A DNA stretch of 64,000 nucleotides from Yanghanlia caeni (lineage in GTDB: Bacteria > Pseudomonadota > Gammaproteobacteria > Burkholderiales > Burkholderiaceae_B). Under the pieces are notes generated by a model. That model saw only the letters and a list, made by a program, of their open reading frames with translations. It was not told the DNA's origin and made no database searches. Position numbers and translations under genes: made by a program. Location of the stretch: assembly GCA_030733815.1 (NCBI GenBank), contig JAUZQE010000013.1, forward strand, positions 23,274 to 87,273. The letters are read 5' to 3'. Below are positions 53,407 to 60,477 of the stretch, in pieces (position 1 is the stretch's first letter; each line of letters starts with the position of its first letter).

Positions 53407-54138
53407 ATGGCCGAACTCATGAACCGCGACGAATTCCGCACCGCCCTCGAAAACGCCATCAAGGGCAAGAGTGCAAACATGTCCCCCTTCAGCATCGCCT
53501 GGGCAAGCGGCAAGCTCTCGCGCGAGCACCTGGCACGCTGGGCCGAAAACCACTACCACTACGTGGGCCCCTTCGCCGATTACCTCGGCTATCTGTACGC
53601 CCGTATGCCCGAGCAGTACACCGATGCAAAAGACTTCCTGCTGGCCAACATGTACGAAGAAGAGATCGGTGGCGATCGCCACACCGATCTGCTGATCCGC
53701 TTCGCGGAAGCCTGCGGCACGACCCGTGAACGCGTCATCGACCCGGACAACATGAGCCCCACCACCCGTGCACTGCAGTCGTGGTGCTACTGCGTGGCCA
53801 TGCGTGAAGACCCCATCGTGGCCGTCGCCGGCCTTGTGGTGGGCCTCGAATCGCAGGTGCCCTCGATCTACCGCAAGCAGACCCCCACGCTGCGCGACAA
53901 GTACGGCTTCACCGACGAAGAAGTGGAATTCTTCGACCTGCACATCGTGTCCGACGAGATCCACGGCGAGCGCGGCTACCAGATCGTGCTGGAACACGCC
54001 GATACCGTGGAGCTGCAACAGCGCTGCCTGCGCATCTGCGAAATCGGCGCCGAGATGCGTCTGCTGTACACCACCGCGCTTTACAACGACTACGTGAAGA
54101 ACGAGATCTCGCTCGAGGAACTCGAACTGGCCGCCTAA
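53407..54138 (+). CDS. Heme-oxygenase-like diiron protein (TenA/PqqC/CADD superfamily)
   Basis: The 243-residue all-helical protein keeps six metal ligands in the spacing known for CADD: Glu85 and His92 (EEEIGGDRH), Glu148 (GLESQ), and His179, Asp183, His186 (LHIVSDEIH). This identifies a heme-oxygenase-like diiron oxidase or oxygenase (HDO), a group that includes UndA, BesC, SznF and CADD, rather than cofactor-free TenA or PqqC. Aromatic residues near the pocket include HYHYVGPF. It starts at ATG 53407 after AAAGGA and heads a unit with an aldehyde dehydrogenase, an HbpS-like protein and a ferredoxin reductase. The substrate is unknown; an amine or amino acid is my inference. Confidence 0.86.
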   Translation: MAELMNRDEFRTALENAIKGKSANMSPFSIAWASGKLSREHLARWAENHYHYVGPFADYLGYLYARMPEQYTDAKDFLLANMYEEEIGGDRHTDLLIRFAEACGTTRERVIDPDNMSPTTRALQSWCYCVAMREDPIVAVAGLVVGLESQVPSIYRKQTPTLRDKYGFTDEEVEFFDLHIVSDEIHGERGYQIVLEHADTVELQQRCLRICEIGAEMRLLYTTALYNDYVKNEISLEELELAA

Positions 54139-54221
54139 GCAGCGCCATACACCGGGGGCGGGCCGGCGTACCACGCACGCCGCCCGCCCCTTTCATTCGG
54201 TGAGCGACAGGAACCCAAACC

Positions 54222-55682
54222 GTGCAGAATCTCCAAGACCAGGTATTTCTCAACCACATTGGCGGGCAGTGGGTGCCCGCGTCAACCGGCACTACCTACG
54301 CCAATGTGAATCCCGCCGACGTGCGTGACGTCGTCGGCAACTTCCAGGACTCCGTCGAGGCCGACGCACTCGCCGCGGTCGAAGCGGCCGCCTCAGCATT
54401 TGCGACCTGGCGGCGCACGCCCATCGGCAAGCGTGCCGCCCTGTTGATGAAGGCGGCCGAGCTGCTCGATGAGCGGGCCGATCAAATCGCCGAGGAATTG
54501 ACCCGCGAAGAAGGCAAGTCGCTCGCACTCGCCCGGGGCGAAGTCCAGCGTTCGGCCGAAACGTTGCGCTTCTACGCCATTGAAGGCCAGACGTATACCG
54601 GCGAGACGTTCCCGCAGGACGATGCCGACATGATCGTCTACACGCAGCGCGAGCCGCTGGGCGTGGTGACCGTCATCTCGCCGTGGAACTTCCCCATGTC
54701 GATTCCGGCGCGCAAGATTGCGCCGGCACTCATTACCGGAAACACGGTAGTCTTCAAGCCCTCGACCGACACGCCGCTCACCGGCTACCGTCTGGCCGAG
54801 GCATTGGTCGATGCGGGGCTGCCCCAGGGAGTGCTGAACTTCCTCACCGGCCGCGCCTCGCGTGTGGGCAAGGCACTGACGCAATCACCGCAGGTACGTG
54901 CCATCACCTTCACCGGCTCGACATCAGCGGGCGAAGCCATTCATCGCAGCGCCGCCCTGACCACCCGCCTGCAGATGGAACTGGGGGGCAAGAACCCCCT
55001 CATCGTGCTGGCCGACGCCGATCTCGACAAAGCGGTCGACCTGGCCATCAAGGGCGGGTACTCGCTGAGCGGCCAGGCGTGCACGGGCACCAGCCGCGTG
55101 CTGGTCGAAGCCTCGGTGCGCGAAGCCTTCACGCAAAAACTGGTCGAGCGCGTCAAAGCGCTCAAGGTAGGCAACGGCATGCAGGCCGGTATCGACCTGG
55201 GCCCCATGGCGACCGAATCGCAAATGAACACGGTGCTGGAATATGTCGAGATCGGCAAGAGCGAAGCAACCCACCTGATCGGCGGTGAACGCCTTGCCGG
55301 CGGCGACTACGATCACGGCTTTTACCTGACACCGGCGGTCTTTACCGACGTCACCCCTGCCATGCGTATCGCGCGCGAAGAAATTTTCGGCCCGGTGCTG
55401 GCCATTATGGAAGTGAGCGGCTACGACGAGGCGATCGAGGTCGCCAACGACACCGAATACGGTCTGTCGGCCGCCATTGCCACATCGAGTCCCGTGTATG
55501 CGCACCGTTTTGCGAACGACATTCAGTCGGGCACCGTCAAGATCAACCGCACCACCACCGGCAATCTCATGAACGCACCGTTCGGCGGATTCAAGCGTTC
55601 CAGCACGTCCACCTTTCGTGAGTCGGGCCGCGGCGGTCTGGAGTTCTTCCTGCAGATTAAAACCGTATACCGGGCGGGCTGA
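54222..55682 (+). CDS. NAD(P)-dependent aldehyde dehydrogenase
   Basis: The 486-residue ALDH has Glu253 (QMELGGKNPLI) and Cys287 (SGQACTGTSR) as catalytic residues. The NAD site VTVISPWNFPMSIPARKIAP is followed by FKPSTDTPL. The C-terminal APFGGFKRSSTSTFRESGRG and EFFLQIKTVYR resemble alpha-ketoglutarate-semialdehyde and related dehydrogenases. GTG start at 54222 after CAGGAA. Placed after the diiron protein, it probably oxidises an aldehyde released by the FAD oxidoreductase or the oxygenase. The name is no more precise than the subfamily. Confidence 0.92.
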   Translation: MQNLQDQVFLNHIGGQWVPASTGTTYANVNPADVRDVVGNFQDSVEADALAAVEAAASAFATWRRTPIGKRAALLMKAAELLDERADQIAEELTREEGKSLALARGEVQRSAETLRFYAIEGQTYTGETFPQDDADMIVYTQREPLGVVTVISPWNFPMSIPARKIAPALITGNTVVFKPSTDTPLTGYRLAEALVDAGLPQGVLNFLTGRASRVGKALTQSPQVRAITFTGSTSAGEAIHRSAALTTRLQMELGGKNPLIVLADADLDKAVDLAIKGGYSLSGQACTGTSRVLVEASVREAFTQKLVERVKALKVGNGMQAGIDLGPMATESQMNTVLEYVEIGKSEATHLIGGERLAGGDYDHGFYLTPAVFTDVTPAMRIAREEIFGPVLAIMEVSGYDEAIEVANDTEYGLSAAIATSSPVYAHRFANDIQSGTVKINRTTTGNLMNAPFGGFKRSSTSTFRESGRGGLEFFLQIKTVYRAG

Positions 55683-55743
55683 CCGCCGCTTTCGATGAAC
55701 CCGTGCCTGCCCGCAGGCAGGCCCAATTCCAGGAACACTGAAC

Positions 55744-56223
55744 ATGAAAAAGATAGTACGTCTCGAAGTCGAAGAAGCCCGTCTGATGGTCAACGCCGCC
55801 GTTGCCAAATCGAAGGAAATCGGCGTGAAGGAGACGGTCTGTGTCGTCGACGAAGGCGGCTTTCCGATACTGATGGAGCGGATGGACGGCGCGCGCATCA
55901 CCGGCCCGCAGATCGCCTGGAACAAGGCGTTCACGGCGGCGGGGCACAAGCGCTCGACGCACCTGTTCACCACACCCCCCAACGGCCCCGCCCTGCCCGG
56001 CAACGAGGCCTTTGGTATTCAACTGAGCTTCGAGGGCCGGTTCGCCGCATTCGTCGGCGGCTTCCCCATCGTGATCGACGGTGAAGTCGTGGGCGGCATC
56101 GGCCTGAGCGGCGGAAACGGCGAGCAGGATACCCAGGCGGGCCTGGCCGGCCTGCAGGCTCTGGCCGACGCCCTGGCCCCGCAAGGCATGACGGTGCTGG
56201 TGGAAGCCGATATCAAGAAGTGA
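55744..56223 (+). CDS. GlcG/HbpS (DUF336) family protein
   Basis: The 159 residues show the GlcG/HbpS fold: ARLMVNAAVAKSKEIGVKET, VCVVDEGGFPILMERMDGAR and FGIQLSFEGRFAAFVGGFPI. They end with GEVVGGIGLSGGNGEQDTQA. These small proteins bind haem or cofactors in some cases, and are frequently found in catabolic operons without a proven role. No signal peptide is present. It lies 61 bases after the ALDH and 54 before the reductase. Confidence 0.9.
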   Translation: MKKIVRLEVEEARLMVNAAVAKSKEIGVKETVCVVDEGGFPILMERMDGARITGPQIAWNKAFTAAGHKRSTHLFTTPPNGPALPGNEAFGIQLSFEGRFAAFVGGFPIVIDGEVVGGIGLSGGNGEQDTQAGLAGLQALADALAPQGMTVLVEADIKK

Positions 56224-56277
56224 TCGCACTGCGGCTGCACGTACAGCCGCGCGATCCTGCATTACAGGAGCAGAATC

Positions 56278-57294
56278 ATGGCCTACACCGTTCGCATAGC
56301 CGAAACCGGCGAATCGTTCGAGGCAGCCGCTGACGAATCCATTCTCGACGCGGCCACCCGCGCCGGCGTGCGCCTGCCCCACGAGTGCACGTTTGGCGGC
56401 TGCGGCACCTGCCGCATCAAGGTGCACGAGGGTGCCGTCGACTACGAGGAGTTTCCGATGGCGCTCACCGAGGAAGAGCACGAAGACGGCTACGCGCTCG
56501 CGTGCCAGGCGCACTGCCGGGCCGACATGCTGATCGAGCCGGCCGGCAAGGGTCTGGAGTTTGCGCCATCGTTCGCAACGACGGCCACGGTGGTGAAGGT
56601 GGAACCCCTGACACCGGACATCAACCGCCTGGTGCTGCAACTGCCCGAGGAGGTGGAACTTGATTACCGGCCGGGGCAGTATATGAATGTGGTGCTGCCC
56701 GATGGCGAAACCCGCAGCTTCTCCATGGCATCCGCGCTGCTGCCCGACGGTCAGATCGACTTCCACGTACGCCGCATCGCCGGCGGCCGTTTCACGGAAA
56801 CCCTTCTGCGTGAACTGAAACCCGGCGACGCCCTGCACGTGGAGCTGCCGCTGGGCACCTTCTGCTTCCATGAAGAGGACTGGCGACCGATGATTCTGGC
56901 GGCAACAGGTACCGGGCTGGCGCCGATCAAGGCCATACTTGAATCGCTGCTCGATAACGACGACTGCCCGCCGGTAACCCTGTACTGGGGCATGCGTACC
57001 GAAGCCGACCTATACATGAAGGACGAGATCGAATCGTGGGCGGGGCGCCTGTGTGAGTTCCGCTTCGTTCCGGTGCTGTCACGCCCGGGCGAGGACTGGC
57101 AGGGCCGCCGCGGCTACGTGCAGGATGCAATACTGGAGGATCACGAGGATCTTTCGGAGTACGCGTTCTATTTATGCGGTGCGCCGGAGATGATCACGCA
57201 GGCGAAGCAGCTGTTCGTGGCGCGTGGCGCCGAGCTGGATTACATCTATTCCGACAGCTTCACGTTTCAGCACGCCACAGCGCTGGCGGCCTGA
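56278..57294 (+). CDS. Ferredoxin-fused NAD(P)H oxidoreductase (oxygenase reductase)
   Basis: The 338-residue electron-transfer protein starts with a [2Fe-2S] domain with Cys37, Cys42, Cys45 (HECTFGGCGTCRIK) and Cys76 (ALACQAH). An FAD domain follows (YRPGQYMNVVLPDGETRSFS), then an NAD domain (ILAATGTGLAPIKAILESLL; FYLCGAPEM). The order is that of phenol-hydroxylase and CDP-glucoseen reductases. In this operon it is the obvious electron donor for the diiron protein at 53407, directly or through the small ferredoxins at 59527 and 60188. Ribosome site CAGGAG. Confidence 0.93.
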   Translation: MAYTVRIAETGESFEAAADESILDAATRAGVRLPHECTFGGCGTCRIKVHEGAVDYEEFPMALTEEEHEDGYALACQAHCRADMLIEPAGKGLEFAPSFATTATVVKVEPLTPDINRLVLQLPEEVELDYRPGQYMNVVLPDGETRSFSMASALLPDGQIDFHVRRIAGGRFTETLLRELKPGDALHVELPLGTFCFHEEDWRPMILAATGTGLAPIKAILESLLDNDDCPPVTLYWGMRTEADLYMKDEIESWAGRLCEFRFVPVLSRPGEDWQGRRGYVQDAILEDHEDLSEYAFYLCGAPEMITQAKQLFVARGAELDYIYSDSFTFQHATALAA

Positions 57295-57312
57295 CGCGAA
57301 AGCGGTGTTGGG

Positions 57313-57335
57313 GCAGCACGCCTTAAGCGTGCTGC
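57313..57335. other. Hairpin after the reductase gene, with the stop codon of the small gene in its loop
   Basis: GCAGCACGC (57313-57321) pairs perfectly with GCGTGCTGC (57327-57335) around CTTAA. The leftward stop codon of the 59-residue gene (57323-57325) lies in the loop. No U-run follows on either strand, so termination would be weak; it may protect the convergent 3' ends. Confidence 0.55.
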
Positions 57336-57502
57336 AGATCGCGATCGTTACGCTGGGTATCGGCTTCGAGCTTCTTTCTGATGCCGGAAAGTGAGAATGA
57401 GAACAGCGGAATGCTGCGGCGCAGCGCATCGCGGTTCTTGAAGTGAACACCGAGTTGCTGACCCAGGGGAGTATCGCGGTAGTATTTGAGATCGTTTTTC
57501 AT
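57323..57502 (-). CDS. Small basic protein of 59 residues, unknown
   Basis: This short gene begins MKNDLKYYRDTPLGQQLGVH and ends EADTQRNDRDLQHA. It is rich in Lys/Arg and Asp, with a hydrophobic middle (SIPLFSFSLSGIRKKLE), and has no cysteine or signal peptide. The ATG at 57502 is preceded by AGGGG at good spacing. A perfect operator-like repeat lies at 57525-57541. Its leader shares TAGGGGTTTACC with that of the FAD oxidoreductase gene, so I regard it as real and co-regulated. It might be a small regulator or subunit of the system. The function is unknown. Confidence 0.68.
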   Translation of the reverse strand: MKNDLKYYRDTPLGQQLGVHFKNRDALRRSIPLFSFSLSGIRKKLEADTQRNDRDLQHA

Positions 57503-57524
57503 GGTAAACCCCTATTGAATTGAA

Positions 57525-57541
57525 TTAAGTATACAACTTAA
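57525..57541. promoter_or_regulatory. GTATAC-type operator of the 59-residue gene
   Basis: TTAAGT-ATACA-ACTTAA is a perfect 6-base inverted repeat centred on GTATAC (57529-57534). It lies 23-39 bases upstream of the small gene. Read leftward it contains TATACT, which may be the -10 box, so binding would block transcription. Confidence 0.6.
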
Positions 57542-57546
57542 TTGTT

Positions 57547-57576
57547 GAAAAAACCACCCTGCGGGGGGCAGGGTGG
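57547..57576 (-). terminator. Leftward Rho-independent terminator
   Basis: CCACCCTGC (57554-57562) and GCAGGGTGG (57568-57576) form a perfect 9-base stem around five G. Six A follow on the left (57548-57553), which are U in a leftward transcript. It would stop leftward transcription from the FAD oxidoreductase side before the promoter of the 59-residue gene. Confidence 0.8.
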
Positions 57577-58011
57577 AAAGGGTTACGTTGCTATTTGCCA
57601 GTAAATTCGGGCAAGTTCAGCTAACGTGCAGGGGGTATGTGGAGCAGATCTCATACTACACGCCTCTACGTGGCGCAGCCTTGATGTAAAACAATGTTTC
57701 CAATGTTCGTTTTACGGTGCGCATGTTGACCTAGTGATTACCCTTAATTGCAGTGCGGGAATCGTGCGAACTGTGGTCGGTTCCTGGGACGGTTCAGGTG
57801 CGTCGGCATGCTGCGTGTCGGAGTTTTCTTTAGGACCATGGCAGTGGTTCGAGAAAACCGTTTGTCTGGGTTCTTAAGGGGGCGGTCGGAGCCTGGGGGT
57901 GCGGCTAAACGTAGCCGGCCCTTAAGAACTCAGACCACCAACGCACCACCCGCCAGGTGCGACCCTCAAGAACCCAGACAAGCAGCATCACAAACCAGCC
58001 ACGACCCACCC
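57577..58011. other. Non-coding stretch with inverted repeats
   Basis: No convincing gene lies in these 435 bases. The left half (to about 57800) is poorer in GC than the surroundings and holds the element ACCTAGTGATTACCCTTA (57729-57746). The right half has TTGTCTGGGTTCTTAAGGG (57862-57880) and its near-perfect inverse CCCTCAAGAACCCAGACAA (57963-57981, one mismatch), with a third copy CCCTTAAGAACTCAGA at 57919-57934. Read leftward, the outer pair is followed by CGGTTTTC and could terminate the FAD oxidoreductase message. Confidence 0.6.
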
Positions 58012-59439
58012 CTAATGCCCCCCAGGCGCCAACTTCGCCAGCATCATATCCACCCAAGAAACCGCCCGCCCCTCCCGAGCCGCCCTCTCCTTGCGCAAAA
58101 CCGCATTGCGGATCACATTGCCTCCCACCGAACGAAACGGCTCCACAGGAAAACGTCTCGCCACCCGGTTCACCAGCGCACACTCCGACCACTCATCGCG
58201 AATATTCAACGCCAGGCGCGCCAGAATGCGGCCCCCCAGATACGACGGCGCCACCCCATGCCCGCTCCAACCGATTCCGTAATGCACGTTCCCCGTTCCA
58301 GGCACTGTTCCCAACACCGGCAAATTATCGTACGTACGATCGATCGGCCCGCTCCATCGATGCGTAACCCGCGCCGACGCCAGCTGCGGGTAAGTATGCC
58401 GCAAATCCGCTTCCGTAAGACGCAGCGACGGCTCATGCGCGCTGAACGTCGCATCGATATGACTGCCTCGGGCCAGCGCCCCCGTTCCCTTCCCGAACGC
58501 CAGCCGGCCGTCACGCGTCTTCCGGTAGTAATTCACCATCGTCTGCGAATCATTGATCGCCTCGTCACCGCGCCAGCCACTGCCATGCAGCACATCCCGC
58601 ACCGGCTCAGTCACTACAATTGAACTATTCACCGGAACGATCAATCGCGACAGTGCCGGTATTGCCGCCGCCCACGCATTCGTCGCCAGCACCACCGACT
58701 GTGCCGTAACGGTGCCATCGTCCGTATGGACGCGCACCGGATCGCCCGTCTCGATATGCGTCACGGGCGTCTCCTCAAAAATCTGAATCCCCTGCTCCAG
58801 TGCCACGCGCCGCATGCCGATCACCAGACGCGCCGGCTGCACCGTCACGGCGCCCGGCTCCAGTATCCCGTGCAGATGCACCGGTGAGCCCGTTCGTACC
58901 GCCACGTCTTGCGGGCGCAGCACGTCGAACGGCATGTGGCCCAGGCGCTCGCAGTGCTTCAACACCTCGGCCCACGAATCGCGATGCGGGTCCAATGTGG
59001 CCGTCCACAGCCAGCCGCCGCGTGTGAAGTGCGCATCGATGCCGTGCTCCAGGCAAAACTGCTCGATCGACTCGATCGCTTCCTGGCTTGCCTGCGCCAG
59101 GCGCACCGCCTCGGCCGCATCGGCAATCGCCAGCAGAGCGCCGATTTCCGACCACCACGACATCACGCTGCCACCATTGCGACCCGATGCGCCCGATCCG
59201 CAGCGGTATCGTTCGATCACCGCAATGCGGGCATCCGGCTGCAGCTGCCGCACATGCAGGGCCGTCCACAGCCCGACGAAACCGCCACCGATCACCACAT
59301 GATCGTAACGGCCGCCCGACAGCCTGTTCGCGGGCGGCGGCAGACCGCCGGCCTCTTCCATCCAGTAGCTGCTGCACAGCGGTGGATCGCAGCGCTGGGC
59401 GGGCGAAATGATGCGAATTTGCTCACTATGACGTGCCAC
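58012..59439 (-). CDS. FAD-dependent amine/amino-acid oxidoreductase (PuuB/DAO-like)
   Basis: The 475-residue flavoprotein of the DAO fold has its FAD-binding motif in YDHVVIGGGFVGLWTALHV at about 45-60, then GSGASGRNGGSVMSWWSEIG. VVLATNAWAAAIPALSRLIV and the C-terminal YGIGWSGHGVAPSYLGGRIL follow. This layout is closest to gamma-glutamylputrescine oxidase PuuB and related amine oxidases. I chose the GTG at 59439 because TAGGGGTTTACC precedes it exactly as in the 57502 gene. An ATG at 59466 or the open frame to 59523 would run through the operator. It is divergent from the ferredoxin unit and shares its GTATAC site. Confidence 0.86.
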   Translation of the reverse strand: MARHSEQIRIISPAQRCDPPLCSSYWMEEAGGLPPPANRLSGGRYDHVVIGGGFVGLWTALHVRQLQPDARIAVIERYRCGSGASGRNGGSVMSWWSEIGALLAIADAAEAVRLAQASQEAIESIEQFCLEHGIDAHFTRGGWLWTATLDPHRDSWAEVLKHCERLGHMPFDVLRPQDVAVRTGSPVHLHGILEPGAVTVQPARLVIGMRRVALEQGIQIFEETPVTHIETGDPVRVHTDDGTVTAQSVVLATNAWAAAIPALSRLIVPVNSSIVVTEPVRDVLHGSGWRGDEAINDSQTMVNYYRKTRDGRLAFGKGTGALARGSHIDATFSAHEPSLRLTEADLRHTYPQLASARVTHRWSGPIDRTYDNLPVLGTVPGTGNVHYGIGWSGHGVAPSYLGGRILARLALNIRDEWSECALVNRVARRFPVEPFRSVGGNVIRNAVLRKERAAREGRAVSWVDMMLAKLAPGGH

Positions 59440-59467
59440 AGGTAAACCCCTAGAACCCTGAAACATT

Positions 59468-59484
59468 AAACGGTATACAATATT
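59468..59484. promoter_or_regulatory. GTATAC-type operator between the FAD oxidoreductase and ferredoxin genes
   Basis: TAAACGGTATACAATAT (59467-59483) differs from TATACCGTATACAATAT (53316-53332) at two of 17 positions. It lies 34 bases upstream of the FAD oxidoreductase start and 43 before the first ferredoxin, so one site can serve both divergent units. Confidence 0.65.
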
Positions 59485-59526
59485 CAATATCCAAAGAAAC
59501 CGTTGCAAGAGTGAGCTGAACACGCC

Positions 59527-59841
59527 ATGCCCAACATCACCCTACACAAGAACGGCGCCGTGCACACCGGTACCGTGAACAACAACACGAACCTCGTCGT
59601 ACGCGCCGGCATCAAGCAGTTCCCCTACCCCAACCTTGCGTACAAGTGTGGCATGGGCAAGTGTGCCACCTGCGCGTGCAAGGTGCTCGCCGGTGCGGAA
59701 CACCTGCCGCCGCCAAACTGGAAGGAAAAGAGGCAGCTCGGCGACCTTCTGAATGACGGCTACCGCCTCGTGTGTCAGCTCTGGATCACGCATGACATCG
59801 AACTGACACAGGATATCGAACCCGTTCCCACCAAATCCTGA
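59527..59841 (+). CDS. Small [2Fe-2S] ferredoxin 1
   Basis: The 104-residue plant-type ferredoxin has ligands Cys41, Cys46, Cys49 (KCGMGKCATCACK) and Cys83 (RLVCQLW). The C-terminus HDIELTQDIEPVPTKS is acidic. It heads a unit of four closely packed genes and is a probable electron carrier between the reductase at 56278 and an oxygenase. The order ferredoxin, unknown, ferredoxin is unusual. Confidence 0.9.
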   Translation: MPNITLHKNGAVHTGTVNNNTNLVVRAGIKQFPYPNLAYKCGMGKCATCACKVLAGAEHLPPPNWKEKRQLGDLLNDGYRLVCQLWITHDIELTQDIEPVPTKS

Positions 59842-59866
59842 CAACACTCGACTCGACGAGGCCGCC

Positions 59867-60184
59867 ATGTACGCCATACTCACCAGCAAACCCGGCCAGT
59901 ATCACGCCCGTATCGAGGCCGGCGCGACACCCATCGAAGCCTATGAATACCTGTTCTACGGCCGCACGCGTGCCATTTTCCAGGTCGTGCGCCTGGATCG
60001 CGAAAGCCGCGTGAACATCACCGAAGAGACGCCGCCTTACATCAGCAACTCGGTGCCCACCAAGTTTCTCGAGAAGTTCGACACGCTCGAAGAAGCCCGC
60101 GCCTCGCTCCAGCAACTCATCGGGTTCGGCAAGCTCGACGCCCGCCTGCGCCCCTGCGAGGCGCCTGCAACAGTGAATTCCTGA
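59867..60184 (+). CDS. Unknown protein between two ferredoxin genes
   Basis: The 105-residue protein starts MYAILTSKPGQYHARIEAGA and continues with PIEAYEYLFYGRTRAIFQVV and NITEETPPYISNSVPTKFLE. No cysteine cluster, helix-turn-helix or membrane segment is present (a single Cys near the C-terminus). I recognise no family. Its place between two ferredoxins, with a 3-base gap to the second, suggests a small accessory or coupling subunit of the same enzyme. Confidence 0.75.
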   Translation: MYAILTSKPGQYHARIEAGATPIEAYEYLFYGRTRAIFQVVRLDRESRVNITEETPPYISNSVPTKFLEKFDTLEEARASLQQLIGFGKLDARLRPCEAPATVNS

Positions 60185-60187
60185 ATC

Positions 60188-60475
60188 ATGGTTGAAATCA
60201 CATTCGTCACCAACAACGGCAAGACCGTCGAGGCCCCGGAAAACAGTAATCTGCTGCGCGTCTCGATCAAGGAACAGGGAGGCATTCCCTTCAAATGCGG
60301 CGGCGGCCTGTGCGGCACCTGCAAATGCCGCATCGAGGAAGGCCTCGAGAACACGGACAAGATCAAGCCGAAGGAACGCAAGCATCTCAAGCCGGAAGAC
60401 TTCGAAGCCGGCTACCGCATGGCCTGCCAGACCTTCGTGAACGGCAACATCAAGGTTTCCTGGGTACCCCGCTGA
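60188..60475 (+). CDS. Small [2Fe-2S] ferredoxin 2
   Basis: The 95-residue ferredoxin has Cys37, Cys42, Cys45 (KCGGGLCGTCKCRI) and Cys80 (RMACQTF). The linker between is longer and more charged (DKIKPKERKHLKPEDFEAGY) than in ferredoxin 1, so the two are not simple duplicates. It lies 3 bases after the unknown gene and ends 2 bases before the cyclodeaminase-like gene, showing tight coupling. Confidence 0.9.
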   Translation: MVEITFVTNNGKTVEAPENSNLLRVSIKEQGGIPFKCGGGLCGTCKCRIEEGLENTDKIKPKERKHLKPEDFEAGYRMACQTFVNGNIKVSWVPR

Positions 60476-60477
60476 TC

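Noticed and set aside
53407..54138. Annotation as thiaminase TenA or PQQ synthase PqqC
   Set aside because: The six-ligand diiron pattern (E-x6-H, E, H-x3-D-x2-H) is that of CADD-type diiron proteins, and no thiamine or PQQ genes are near.
55660..55680. GTATAC within the end of the aldehyde dehydrogenase gene
   Set aside because: It is part of the codons for KTVYRAG and lacks a second half-site, so it is not counted as an operator.
57626..57877. 83-codon frame in the non-coding stretch
   Set aside because: No ribosome site, odd composition rich in Cys/Trp/Ser, and it ends inside the inverted-repeat region.
57748..58623. 291-codon rightward frame
   Set aside because: Antisense to the end of the FAD oxidoreductase; Pro/Arg/His-rich shadow composition.
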